From: Bifidobacterium breve
Lineage (GTDB): Bacteria; Actinomycetota; Acidimicrobiia; Acidimicrobiales; Acidimicrobilacustridaceae
Length of the DNA stretch: 64,000 nucleotides
Reading direction: 5' to 3'
Assembly (NCBI GenBank): GCA_945878725.1
Contig: CAMCTY010000007.1
Location: forward strand, 1-64,000
Of this stretch, positions 34,273 through 41,578 are shown piece by piece; the stretch's first letter is position 1; every line of letters begins with the position of its first letter. The notes below the pieces were generated by a model. The model had not been told where the DNA came from and made no database searches. It saw only the letters and a program-made list of their open reading frames with translations. A program made the position numbers and the translations under genes.

Positions 34273-35064
34273 TCACAACGGTCCGGAGATGCCGCCGTCC
34301 TTGCGAACTCTCCAGAAATGGATCGCAAGGAAGATGACCGTGACGAATGGAACAAACAACACATGCAACACGTACCAACGCAAAAGCGTGTCGGTGCCGA
34401 TCTCCTTACCGCCAAGGAGTACGAATCTCACCTGATCACCAAACACGGGGGTGTACCCCATCATGTTGGTTCCCACCGTTACCGCCCAGAGGGACAACTG
34501 ATCCCACGGCAGCAGGTAGCCGGTGAACGAGAGCAGGAGCGTGAGCGTCAGAAGAATCACGCCGATAACCCAATTGAACTCACGGGGCGGCTTGTAGGCG
34601 CCGTGGTAGAAGACGCGGGCCATGTGAAGGAACACCGTGAGCACCATGAGATGGGCCGCCCATCGATGCATATTCCGCACAAGGAGGCCAAAGGTGACCG
34701 ACGTCTGGAGCGTGTAGATGTCGTTCCACGCCTGCGCAGCGGTCGGACGGTAGAAGAACATCAAGAAGATGCCGGTGATCGTCAGCAGGATGAAGAGGAA
34801 GAAGCTCAATCCACCGAGGCAGAGTGTGTAGCTCACCTTGACGGCGTGTCGCTTCACCTTCACGGGGTGAAGGTGATAGAGCACGCTGTTCATCACGACG
34901 TATGAACGGTTACGCGGGCTGTCGGTGTATCCCTTGCGGAACACCGAACCAGGCCGGAATATCGAATTCCAGGCCTGTGAACCCTGCGTCTTGTCGACAA
35001 TTTCGCTGACGCGCTGGCTCGGGGTCTTCTTCCCGTTGCGCTCCATGGTCTTAGCCAAGGCCAT
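34273..35064 (-). CDS. Cytochrome b6-like subunit with haem c_n cysteine
   Basis: A 263-residue four-helix cytochrome b. The bis-histidine pairs are His133/His147 and His234/His249, with 14- and 15-residue spacing as in cytochrome b6. Cys82, in LCLGG, lies 51 residues before His133, the same spacing as Cys35 to His86 in cytochrome b6; in b6f and some Bacillus-type complexes this Cys binds a third haem (c_n or c_i) covalently. The protein ends where b6 ends, the rest being encoded as a separate subunit IV. Typical actinobacterial QcrB is one long fused protein, so this is the b6/IV organisation instead. Confidence 0.94.
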   Translation of the reverse strand: MALAKTMERNGKKTPSQRVSEIVDKTQGSQAWNSIFRPGSVFRKGYTDSPRNRSYVVMNSVLYHLHPVKVKRHAVKVSYTLCLGGLSFFLFILLTITGIFLMFFYRPTAAQAWNDIYTLQTSVTFGLLVRNMHRWAAHLMVLTVFLHMARVFYHGAYKPPREFNWVIGVILLTLTLLLSFTGYLLPWDQLSLWAVTVGTNMMGYTPVFGDQVRFVLLGGKEIGTDTLLRWYVLHVLFVPFVTVIFLAIHFWRVRKDGGISGPL

Positions 35065-35166
35065 CTCCGATTATTCAGGCCCCCGGAGAACCGGTGGCCG
35101 GGCTTACAAGTGTTTCAAGAAACTTCAGAACTGCGAATTCGTATGGAAAAGAGTGAAAAAAACGGA

Positions 35167-35583
35167 CTATCCGAGACGCATTCCGTACCCATAACCATGG
35201 GTCGACATGCGTTGGTGGGAATCTCCGTCTGGCGGAGCCTCTCCTACCTTCCCCAAGATGATCACACCTGTGGGGCAGCGGTCGACGCAGAGCGCACATC
35301 GAGTGCAAACATCGTCGTCGATCAGGAAGACCGAGTGATCACCGGGATCCTCACCGGGCAGCTCGGTACCGAGCGCCTCATCGATGGAATCGGTGCGAAC
35401 CAAGTGGATGCATTTCCACGGGCAGATGTCGACGCAACCCTCACAGGTGATGCACTCGGATTGATCGATGTGGATGAACTGCTTGGGCTTGACAGCCTTC
35501 GACAGCCACTCCGCATTGACCTCTTGGAGCACATAATCAGCCCGGAACTCAGGCATGGGGGGATTTGCGTCAACGCGAGCCAT
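35167..35583 (-). CDS. Two-[4Fe-4S] ferredoxin-like protein
   Basis: A 138-residue protein with two ferredoxin motifs, CITCEGCVDICP (Cys 44, 47, 50, 54) and CTRCALCVDRCP (Cys 93, 96, 99, 103), separated by a long 38-residue linker; an additional Cys is at 58. No membrane helix is present, so it is soluble or bound to a complex. It lies second in the respiratory run, 102 bp before the b6-like gene. It could donate electrons to the bc complex or to the 11-subunit complex I, which lacks an NADH module; this is inference. That 102-bp gap contains GC-rich inverted segments and a GTTTC/GAAAC palindrome. Confidence 0.9.
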   Translation of the reverse strand: MARVDANPPMPEFRADYVLQEVNAEWLSKAVKPKQFIHIDQSECITCEGCVDICPWKCIHLVRTDSIDEALGTELPGEDPGDHSVFLIDDDVCTRCALCVDRCPTGVIILGKVGEAPPDGDSHQRMSTHGYGYGMRLG

Positions 35584-35586
35584 GAC

Positions 35587-36036
35587 TCAGGCCTTCCGCA
35601 CCAGCGGGCGGCCGTATTCGGAGGAAACAACCTCTGTGGACGCAGCCTCGGCCCGAGTTCCCCGCTTCTGCCACCAGATCCACATGAAGATCTGAACGCC
35701 GAGGAGAACCACGTAGATAAGGACGGCGATGATGTCGCGAAGGGTTTGGTAGTTCACGGTGATCGGAGACACGCCGCCGAGAACTTGCGGCTTTAAGACG
35801 GCGCCAGGGCCAAAAAGCAGTTTGTCTGGCCGCCAGCTGAGTTCATTGTCGGCCCATGTGAGCCACAAGTGCGGGACCATGCCATACGCCCAAAACATGA
35901 GAAAAAAAGCATAAAACGACGCCACCATGGCCTCGCCCCACGTAAGCATCGTGCCGACCGGTCGACGCTTCGCCATCGGGACAATGAGCGCAGCGAGGGC
36001 GACAGTGATGAGAATGGAAAGAACGAACGCAACCAC
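35587..36036 (-). CDS. Small membrane protein of unknown function, first gene of the respiratory run
   Basis: A 149-residue protein with three predicted hydrophobic segments (about 2-20, 34-55 and 100-122, the last reading ILYVVLLG-like IYVVLLGVQIFMWIWW). No cofactor motif is visible and I do not recognise the family. It starts at GTG 36036 with a GGGAGG ribosome-binding site about 10 nt upstream and lies 3 bp before the ferredoxin gene. Its position suggests a role linked to the cytochrome bc complex, perhaps anchoring the ferredoxin (inference). Confidence 0.82.
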   Translation of the reverse strand: MVAFVLSILITVALAALIVPMAKRRPVGTMLTWGEAMVASFYAFFLMFWAYGMVPHLWLTWADNELSWRPDKLLFGPGAVLKPQVLGGVSPITVNYQTLRDIIAVLIYVVLLGVQIFMWIWWQKRGTRAEAASTEVVSSEYGRPLVRKA

Positions 36037-36071
36037 CCTGGTGAAACCTCCCTCGTGAACGTTTGCACAAA

Positions 36072-36109
36072 CGATAGTGACAGAACTGACCGATAGTGAA
36101 AGAACCGAC
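36072..36109. repeat. Tandem 19-bp direct repeat upstream of the respiratory run
   Basis: CGATAGTGACAGAACTGAC (36072-36090) is followed at once by CGATAGTGAAAGAACCGAC (36091-36109), 17 of 19 bases identical. It lies 36-73 bp upstream of the GTG at 36036, where a promoter or an activator/repressor site would be expected. Confidence 0.8.
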
Positions 36110-36118
36110 CCCTGATGG

Positions 36119-36145
36119 AGAGGCCCTCAAGTGTGAGGTGCCTCT
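36119..36145. other. Strong hairpin in the divergent region
   Basis: AGAGGC plus CCTCA (36119-36129) pair with TGAGG and GCCTCT (36134-36145) around an AGTG loop, with one bulged T. It could be a protein-binding palindrome or a transcript hairpin; no T-run follows on either strand. Confidence 0.65.
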
Positions 36146-36294
36146 GACTAGCGGCGGACACTGCGCACCAGGCATCGACGAACGACAACTGGCGTAGAGA
36201 TTGTCTACCACTCCAACACAGGGGTGGCACATCCTCAGGCGCAACATTCCGCGACCGTTCCCGCGCGAACTTGAGCGGGATCAACCGACGGGAA

Positions 36295-36312
36295 AAGTAC
36301 GTTCCTGTACTT
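36295..36312. promoter_or_regulatory. 18-bp inverted repeat, candidate operator
   Basis: AAGTAC (36295-36300) and GTACTT (36307-36312) flank a 6-bp spacer, forming a perfect half-site pair about 120 bp before the cytochrome c start. The size suits a dimeric regulator; no regulator can be named. Confidence 0.4.
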
Positions 36313-36429
36313 CGCTTCGCGACCGTCCAATCGTCTAGGTTTTGCTCCGTTCACGGAGTCCGGTTTCCGGTCGACCGTGACGAAGCTTTCGCTCTCGCCC
36401 CATTTCACGCCCGTATCCACGGAGGAACC

Positions 36430-37248
36430 GTGACCGAAGTTCCCGAGCATCTGCTCAAACGCTCCAAAGACCGCCGATCCGCTGGCGACGGCGGAAGTGC
36501 TGAAACAGCGCCGGCAGCCTCCGCTGGGGAGGACACCGGCACTCAGGTTGCAAAAGCCGGGGCAACTGCCGCTGCTCCCATCGCAGCCTCAACGCCGGCT
36601 GTCGCCGACGAAAAGCCCGTCGCCCCATACGTCGCTGCTGCACTCCGACGCAAGAAGATCCCGCTTTGGGCGATGCCGGTGATTGTCTTCCTCCCCCTTT
36701 GGGGTGTCATCTACATGGCCGGCCTCTCGCCCGCTGCCAGTGGCGAGCCGTCCCAGTTGGCCACCGGCCAGTCCATCTACACCGCCCAGTGCGCCGGTTG
36801 CCACGGTGCCGCCGGCGGAGGTGGCGTCGGCCGTCAAATGAATGAGGGAAACCTCGTGGCGACCTTCCCCGACATCATTGGGCAGCTCGAGTTCGTCTGG
36901 TTAGGGAGTAACGGAATCGGCCCGACTGGCACGCCCTATGGCGATCCCGCCCGTGAGGGAGGCCAGCACAAGACCCTGAGCTACAACGGCAACCCGATGC
37001 CTGCGTTCAACAAGTCACTCACCCAGGCTCAGTTGCTTGCGGTTGTTCGCTATGAGTGGGAAGTCCTCTCGGGCGGAAAGCTTGAGCCTGCGCAGGTTGA
37101 TGCCGAGGGAAACATGCAGTACGCGGACGGCAAGCCCATGCTCAATGACGCCGGTGAGCTGATCACGCCGGAGGGCAAACCGCTGTTTGACTCCGCTGGC
37201 AAACTCACGATCCAACCCAACTGGACGATGCCCACAGGGTCGATGTAA
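36430..37248 (+). CDS. Membrane-anchored cytochrome c with PEHLLKRSK-type N terminus
   Basis: A 272-residue protein. The N terminus VTEVPEHLLKRSKDRR repeats the motif seen twice in subunit IV; an Ala-rich stretch follows, then one membrane helix (about 77-100), a class I cytochrome c domain with CAGCH (121-125) and a likely Met ligand in PMPAF (190). The tail holds two imperfect copies of a GKPxx..DxAGxL unit (234-245, 249-259). The GTG at 36430 has GGAGG 4 nt upstream; an ATG at 36271 would give 53 extra residues without cytochrome-like sequence. It may carry electrons from the bc complex to an oxidase. It ends one base from convergent hemL. Confidence 0.92.
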   Translation: MTEVPEHLLKRSKDRRSAGDGGSAETAPAASAGEDTGTQVAKAGATAAAPIAASTPAVADEKPVAPYVAAALRRKKIPLWAMPVIVFLPLWGVIYMAGLSPAASGEPSQLATGQSIYTAQCAGCHGAAGGGGVGRQMNEGNLVATFPDIIGQLEFVWLGSNGIGPTGTPYGDPAREGGQHKTLSYNGNPMPAFNKSLTQAQLLAVVRYEWEVLSGGKLEPAQVDAEGNMQYADGKPMLNDAGELITPEGKPLFDSAGKLTIQPNWTMPTGSM

Positions 37249-37249
37249 T

Positions 37250-38557
37250 TCAGCGAGCCTCGGCAACATGCGCCGCGGCTAACGCTGCGGCATCGGCGAT
37301 GGCTTCAAGCACCTCGTCGTCGTGGGCGAGTCCCGGGAACATCACTTCGTACGCGCCCGGAGCGATAGCTACGCCGCGTGCAAGCAACGCGTGGAAGAAC
37401 GACGCATACATGGTCTCGTTGGTCCGGCACGCCGATTCGTAATCAGTTGGCGTTGTGTCGCCGAAATACAGACCAATGAGTGTTCCGAAACGAGGAACCT
37501 TGACGTCGATACCGACAGCGGTAAACGCATTGGCAAACGCTCCGGCGAGACAATCCGCTCGCGTCTCGATGAGTTCGTACGCGGCGTCGTCGAGCAATTC
37601 GAGAGTCGCAAGGCCTGCCGCAGTGGCCAACGGGTTACCTGACAATGTTCCGGCCTGATACACCGGACCGAGCGGTGCCAGGTTGTCCATGAGTTCGCCT
37701 CGACCGCCGAATGCGCCAACCGGAAGTCCGCCACCGATGATCTTGCCGAACGCAGTGAGATCGGGAGCGACGCCGAGTCGTTGTTGAGCACCGCCCCGGC
37801 CAACACGGAACCCCGTGATCACTTCGTCGAAAATCAACAGCGCGCCGACTCGATCACATTCGGCCCGAAGGCCCTCGAGAAACCCGGGCGCCGGAAGGAC
37901 GAGTCCCATGTTCGCCGCGCAAGGTTCGACGATCACCGCAGCAAACGTCTCGTCGAGTTCGGGCACGACGTTGTAAGGAGCGACAACCGTGTCCGCAATC
38001 GCGTTAGCCGTGACACCGGCAGATGCCGGAATGCCGAGCGACGCCATAGCGGTACCGCCGGATACAAGAAGCCCGTCACTATGACCGTGATAGTTGCCTG
38101 CGAACTTGAGAATCCGATCGCGGCCGGTCGCTCCGCGCGCAACCCTGATGACGCTCATGGTCGCTTCGGTTCCGCTATTCACCATTCGGATCTTCTGACA
38201 CGAAGGAACGCGTCGCGAAATCTCTTCCGCGAGCAGAACTTCGCGCGGGGTCGGCGCGCCAAACGACGTTCCGTCAAGCGCAGCCGAGCGGATGGCATCA
38301 ATGATGTGCGGATGGGCGTGGCCGGCGATGATCGCGCCGTAGCTCTGGACGAGATCGAGGAACGAGTTACCTTCGACATCGAAGACGCGCGCGCCCTGAC
38401 CTTTGGTGACGAAGTACGGAGTTCCACCGACGGACCGGAAAGCCCGCACTGGCGAGTTCACGCCGCCGGGGATGACGTTCTGCCCACGAGCAAACAGTTC
38501 CTCGTTTGTGAACGCTTCGCCTGATTTGAGTACGCCAGTCAACGGTGACTCGGTCAT
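37250..38557 (-). CDS. hemL: Glutamate-1-semialdehyde 2,1-aminomutase
   Basis: A 435-residue class III aminotransferase-fold enzyme of normal length. It converts glutamate-1-semialdehyde to 5-aminolevulinate in the C5 haem pathway with pyridoxal phosphate. Visible are NSGTEATMSVIRVARG, FAGNYHGHSD, LIFDEVITGFRVG and the cofactor lysine in AFGKIIGGGLPVG. The ATG overlaps the hemB stop (ATGA), so the two are co-translated. hemA and hemC, which the same pathway needs, are not in this window. Confidence 0.97.
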   Translation of the reverse strand: MTESPLTGVLKSGEAFTNEELFARGQNVIPGGVNSPVRAFRSVGGTPYFVTKGQGARVFDVEGNSFLDLVQSYGAIIAGHAHPHIIDAIRSAALDGTSFGAPTPREVLLAEEISRRVPSCQKIRMVNSGTEATMSVIRVARGATGRDRILKFAGNYHGHSDGLLVSGGTAMASLGIPASAGVTANAIADTVVAPYNVVPELDETFAAVIVEPCAANMGLVLPAPGFLEGLRAECDRVGALLIFDEVITGFRVGRGGAQQRLGVAPDLTAFGKIIGGGLPVGAFGGRGELMDNLAPLGPVYQAGTLSGNPLATAAGLATLELLDDAAYELIETRADCLAGAFANAFTAVGIDVKVPRFGTLIGLYFGDTTPTDYESACRTNETMYASFFHALLARGVAIAPGAYEVMFPGLAHDDEVLEAIADAAALAAAHVAEAR

Positions 38558-39537
38558 TCGTTCAATGCCTCGGCTGCTTCACGAGCGAAATACGTGAGGA
38601 TCATGTCGGCTCCGGCCCGGCGTATGGACGTGAGGTGTTCAAGACCAACGGCAAGGCCATCGATCCAACCGCGTTCGGCTGCGGCCTTCACCATCGCGTA
38701 TTCGCCCGACACGTGATAGGCCGCCAACGGAACCTCAACCTCGGGTCGCGCTCTGGCGATGATGTCGAGGTAAGACATCGCCGGTTTCACCATGATGATG
38801 TCGGCCCCTTCGGCGAGATCCTGGCGAATCTCCTCGAGGGCTTCGCGTGCATTCGCCGGGTCTTGTTGGTACCCCTTGCGATCACCGCCATCAGCGATGG
38901 AAACATCGACAGCATCGCGGAAAGGCCCGTAGAGGGCCGATGCGTATTTGGCGGCGTACGCCATGATCGACACGTTCTCGAACTCGTCTTCGTCGAGAGC
39001 ATCGCGTATCGCCATTACCGCGCCATCCATCATGCCCGATGGCGCCACGATGTCGGCCCCGGCCGCAGCCTGCGCCAGTGCTACTTCCGCATAGAGCTCA
39101 AGAGTCGCGTCGTTGTCAACATCGCCAGCCGGCGTCAGTAATCCACAGTGACCATGCGTCGTGTATTCGTCGAGACAAAGATCCGACATCAACACGATGC
39201 TGTCGCCGAACGAGTCACGAAGTTCGCGAAGTGCAACTTGCACGATGCCGTCGGGATCCCATGCGCCGGAACCGCGCTCATCTTTCGTTTCCGGAACACC
39301 AAACAGGATCACCCCCGGGACGCCGAGGTTGATCAATGCCGCGACCTCTGTACGCATCGATTCGATCGTGTGCTGCATCACACCGGGCAATGACGCGATC
39401 GGGACTGGCGAGTCGATTCCCTCTCGCACGAACAGCGGCGCGATCAGATCATCGACGGAAAGTCGAGTTTCGGCGACCATGCGACGGAGAGCGGGCGTTC
39501 GACGCAAACGGCGGAGACGGCGTTGGGGGAAGCTCAT
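38554..39537 (-). CDS. hemB: Porphobilinogen synthase (5-aminolevulinate dehydratase)
   Basis: A 327-residue enzyme that joins two 5-aminolevulinates into porphobilinogen. The Schiff-base lysine is in MVKPAMSYLDI (about 240-250) and the metal-site segment reads DLCLDEYTTHGHCG. The second of the three zinc cysteines found in zinc-type enzymes is Asp here, which points to a magnesium-type or mixed site (known family behaviour applied to the sequence). It lies 11 bp after the cobA-hemD fusion. Confidence 0.97.
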   Translation of the reverse strand: MSFPQRRLRRLRRTPALRRMVAETRLSVDDLIAPLFVREGIDSPVPIASLPGVMQHTIESMRTEVAALINLGVPGVILFGVPETKDERGSGAWDPDGIVQVALRELRDSFGDSIVLMSDLCLDEYTTHGHCGLLTPAGDVDNDATLELYAEVALAQAAAGADIVAPSGMMDGAVMAIRDALDEDEFENVSIMAYAAKYASALYGPFRDAVDVSIADGGDRKGYQQDPANAREALEEIRQDLAEGADIIMVKPAMSYLDIIARARPEVEVPLAAYHVSGEYAMVKAAAERGWIDGLAVGLEHLTSIRRAGADMILTYFAREAAEALNE

Positions 39538-39548
39538 TGCGCAACAGC

Positions 39549-41090
39549 CTACGCGTGACCCTGCTGGCCGGCACCCCTTCGGGCCCCGGCTCGCTTCGGT
39601 TTTGTCTTTGGCTTCGACTTCGGATCCGGCCCTTGTGCGAAGTGGTCAACAAGTGCATCGACAAGTCCGTCGATCGTGTGGATCTCAGCAACAACAGTGA
39701 CCGTGAAACCAGCCCGACGAGCCGCATCGGCAGTAACCGGGCCAATACATGCGACCGTCGCCGGAACACACTCGGTACCGAACGCGGCAACCCATTGCTC
39801 GACGGTTGATGCCGACGTAAACGTCACGATGTCGCATGACTCAACCTCGGCCCGTTGCTCGGCAGTCGGAGCGGCAGCGATTGTCTTGTAAGCATCAACT
39901 ACGTCGACATCCCAGCCCATGGCCCGAAGTCCGTCGGGAAGAGTGTCTCGGGCGACTTCGGCGCGCGCCAGCAATGCGCGGTGTCCTTCACCGGAGTGCG
40001 GCATCGGAAACGCTTCAAGAAGTGATTCCGCAATCGCCCTTTCCGGAACAAGATCGGCGACGAGATGCCGCTTCGCGAGTTTCTTGGCGGTACCTGAACC
40101 AATGGCCGCAATGCGCACGCCGGCAAGATCTCGCCCATCGCGCAGAAGGTCACAGAACCTCGATGCGCCATTAGCTGACGTGAGAATCACCCAGTCGTAG
40201 TCAGCCAGATTGGCGACTGAAGCCCGAAGAGACGCTCCCTCATCGGAGGGATCGACGATCTCAATCGTCGGGATCGAACGCGCATCTGCGCCCATCGAAC
40301 GAAGTCGACTCGTGAGCGCCGAGGACTGATGTCGCGGTCGGGTGACCGCGACACGCTTGCCAAAAAGTGGACGCGATTCGAACCACGACAACTCAGTGGC
40401 GGCGACGGCGCCGATCACGATCACGCTCGGAGCCTCAAGTTCGAAATCACAGAGTGTCGAAAGTGTTGCCCGAACCGTGCGCTGATCCGGTCGGGTCCCC
40501 CACTGAACAGCCGCGGCCGGAGTCTCGGGAGAAAGACCACCAGCAAGAAGCCGGGCCACGATCTTGGGCAGGCGTCCGATGCCCATGAGGATCACGATGG
40601 TTCCTCCGACGCGGGCAATCGCTTCCCAATCGAGTTCGCCGCCTTTTTCCGGATCCTCGTGTCCGGTCACGACGGTGAATGACGTTGATGAATGCCGGAG
40701 GGTGACGGGGATGCCGGCGTAGGCGGGCACCGCTATTGCCGAGGTGATCCCCGGTACCACCTCGTACGGCAAACCCGCCGCTTCGAGGGCGGCAGCTTCC
40801 TCACCGCCACGGGCGAAGACGAACGGATCGCCCCCCTTTAGGCGGACGACGCTCAGGCCGGCTTTTCCGCGATCGACGAGAAGTTCGTTGATGTCCTCCT
40901 GTGCCATTACCGCCCGGCCAGCGCTCTTGGCCACGCTGATCCGCTCGGCTCCCTCGGGAGCCAGCTCAAGGAGGGCGCCCACCGACAAGCGGTCGTAGAC
41001 GACGACGTCCGCGGTGGCAAGCACCTCAGCACCCCGAAGGGTCAGCAATCCTGGGTCGCCAGGTCCGGCGCCCACCAGATAAACGGTCAC
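39549..41090 (-). CDS. cobA-hemD: Fused uroporphyrinogen-III C-methyltransferase and uroporphyrinogen-III synthase
   Basis: A 513-residue fusion. Residues 1-245 are a SUMT/CobA domain (YLVGAGPGDPGLLTLRG, VYDRLSV, PGITSAIAVPAYAGIPVTLR), which methylates uroporphyrinogen III toward sirohaem or cobalamin. Residues about 255-485 are a HemD domain, which closes the tetrapyrrole ring. A Lys/Arg/Pro-rich tail follows. Such fusions are common in actinobacteria and Firmicutes. The GTG at 41090 is preferred: a TAGGCT -10 box lies 7 nt upstream, the leaderless arrangement seen at other genes here. It leads the hemD-hemB-hemL group. Confidence 0.95.
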   Translation of the reverse strand: MTVYLVGAGPGDPGLLTLRGAEVLATADVVVYDRLSVGALLELAPEGAERISVAKSAGRAVMAQEDINELLVDRGKAGLSVVRLKGGDPFVFARGGEEAAALEAAGLPYEVVPGITSAIAVPAYAGIPVTLRHSSTSFTVVTGHEDPEKGGELDWEAIARVGGTIVILMGIGRLPKIVARLLAGGLSPETPAAAVQWGTRPDQRTVRATLSTLCDFELEAPSVIVIGAVAATELSWFESRPLFGKRVAVTRPRHQSSALTSRLRSMGADARSIPTIEIVDPSDEGASLRASVANLADYDWVILTSANGASRFCDLLRDGRDLAGVRIAAIGSGTAKKLAKRHLVADLVPERAIAESLLEAFPMPHSGEGHRALLARAEVARDTLPDGLRAMGWDVDVVDAYKTIAAAPTAEQRAEVESCDIVTFTSASTVEQWVAAFGTECVPATVACIGPVTADAARRAGFTVTVVAEIHTIDGLVDALVDHFAQGPDPKSKPKTKPKRAGARRGAGQQGHA

Positions 41091-41097
41091 GGGGCCG

Positions 41098-41103
41098 AGC
41101 CTA
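41098..41103 (-). promoter_or_regulatory. -10 box of a probable leaderless promoter for cobA-hemD
   Basis: On the minus strand TAGGCT lies 7 nt before the GTG start at 41090, so transcription would begin at or next to the start codon. No strong -35 element is apparent. Confidence 0.5.
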
Positions 41104-41234
41104 GGGGTTCGATTCCGGGGCCCCAGATTCCGGGGTGACCGAATTCTCAGCAAGGCGGGTTGCGCAATTCAGATTTAGCACTAAATTGATCTTGCCCATT
41201 AAACCCAGTGGACCTTCTTTCTTTGGAGGCATTC

Positions 41235-41540
41235 ATGGAGTCACTCGTTGTAAATGCGGAGCGCCCATCGTGGATGGACGAGGCCGCCTGCAAAGGCCGT
41301 ACCAATCTCTTTTTCGGTATCGCCGGCGAACGCCCCGAGCGCCGAGTCCGACGTGAGGCAAGTGCTCGCAAAGTGTGCGCTTCGTGCCCGGTCATGGTCC
41401 CATGCCGTGATCTCGCCCGAGACAATCGTGAGAACGGTTTCTGGGGTGGCGAATCCGAAGAAGATCGAGCGATGATCGGCCATGCGCCTCGCTCAATCAG
41501 CCGCCGTGCTGTCCAGGAAGCTGCTGCCAAAGCATCCTGA
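41235..41540 (+). CDS. WhiB-family iron-sulfur transcription factor
   Basis: A 101-residue protein with the WhiB cysteine set C19, C48, C51, C57 (from ACKG, CASCPVMVPC) for a [4Fe-4S] cluster, the turn motif GFWGGES (68-74) and a basic C terminus. WhiB proteins occur in actinobacteria and phages and bind the primary sigma factor; they respond to redox or nitric oxide in studied cases. The ATG at 41235 has GGAGG 5 nt upstream and is chosen over one at 41208. It is divergent from the haem genes (144 bp) and convergent with photolyase. The subtype cannot be fixed by eye. Confidence 0.95.
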   Translation: MESLVVNAERPSWMDEAACKGRTNLFFGIAGERPERRVRREASARKVCASCPVMVPCRDLARDNRENGFWGGESEEDRAMIGHAPRSISRRAVQEAAAKAS

Positions 41541-41546
41541 CATTCG

Positions 41547-41578
41547 CCGGGATTTAGTTCGGCCGGGATTTAGTTCGG
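41547..41578. repeat. Perfect 16-bp tandem duplication at the whiB-phr junction
   Basis: CCGGGATTTAGTTCGG occurs twice in succession (41547-41562 and 41563-41578). The second copy contains the photolyase stop codon, so the first looks like a copy of the gene's last bases pushed outside the frame. Confidence 0.9.

Larger units (their letters stand above)
36037..36429. promoter_or_regulatory. Divergent intergenic control region
   Basis: These 393 bp separate the minus-strand respiratory run from the plus-strand cytochrome c gene and must hold promoters for both. I see no credible gene. It contains a tandem 19-bp repeat (36072-36109), a strong hairpin (36119-36145), an 18-bp inverted repeat (36295-36312) and a palindrome CTCCGTTCACGGAG (36346-36359). 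No clear consensus -35/-10 pair could be assigned. Confidence 0.6.

Noticed and set aside
36271-36429. Longer start for the cytochrome c gene
   Set aside because: The 53 extra residues show no signal peptide or family sequence and cover the operator-like palindromes; GTG 36430 has a good ribosome-binding site and the PEHLLKRSK start.
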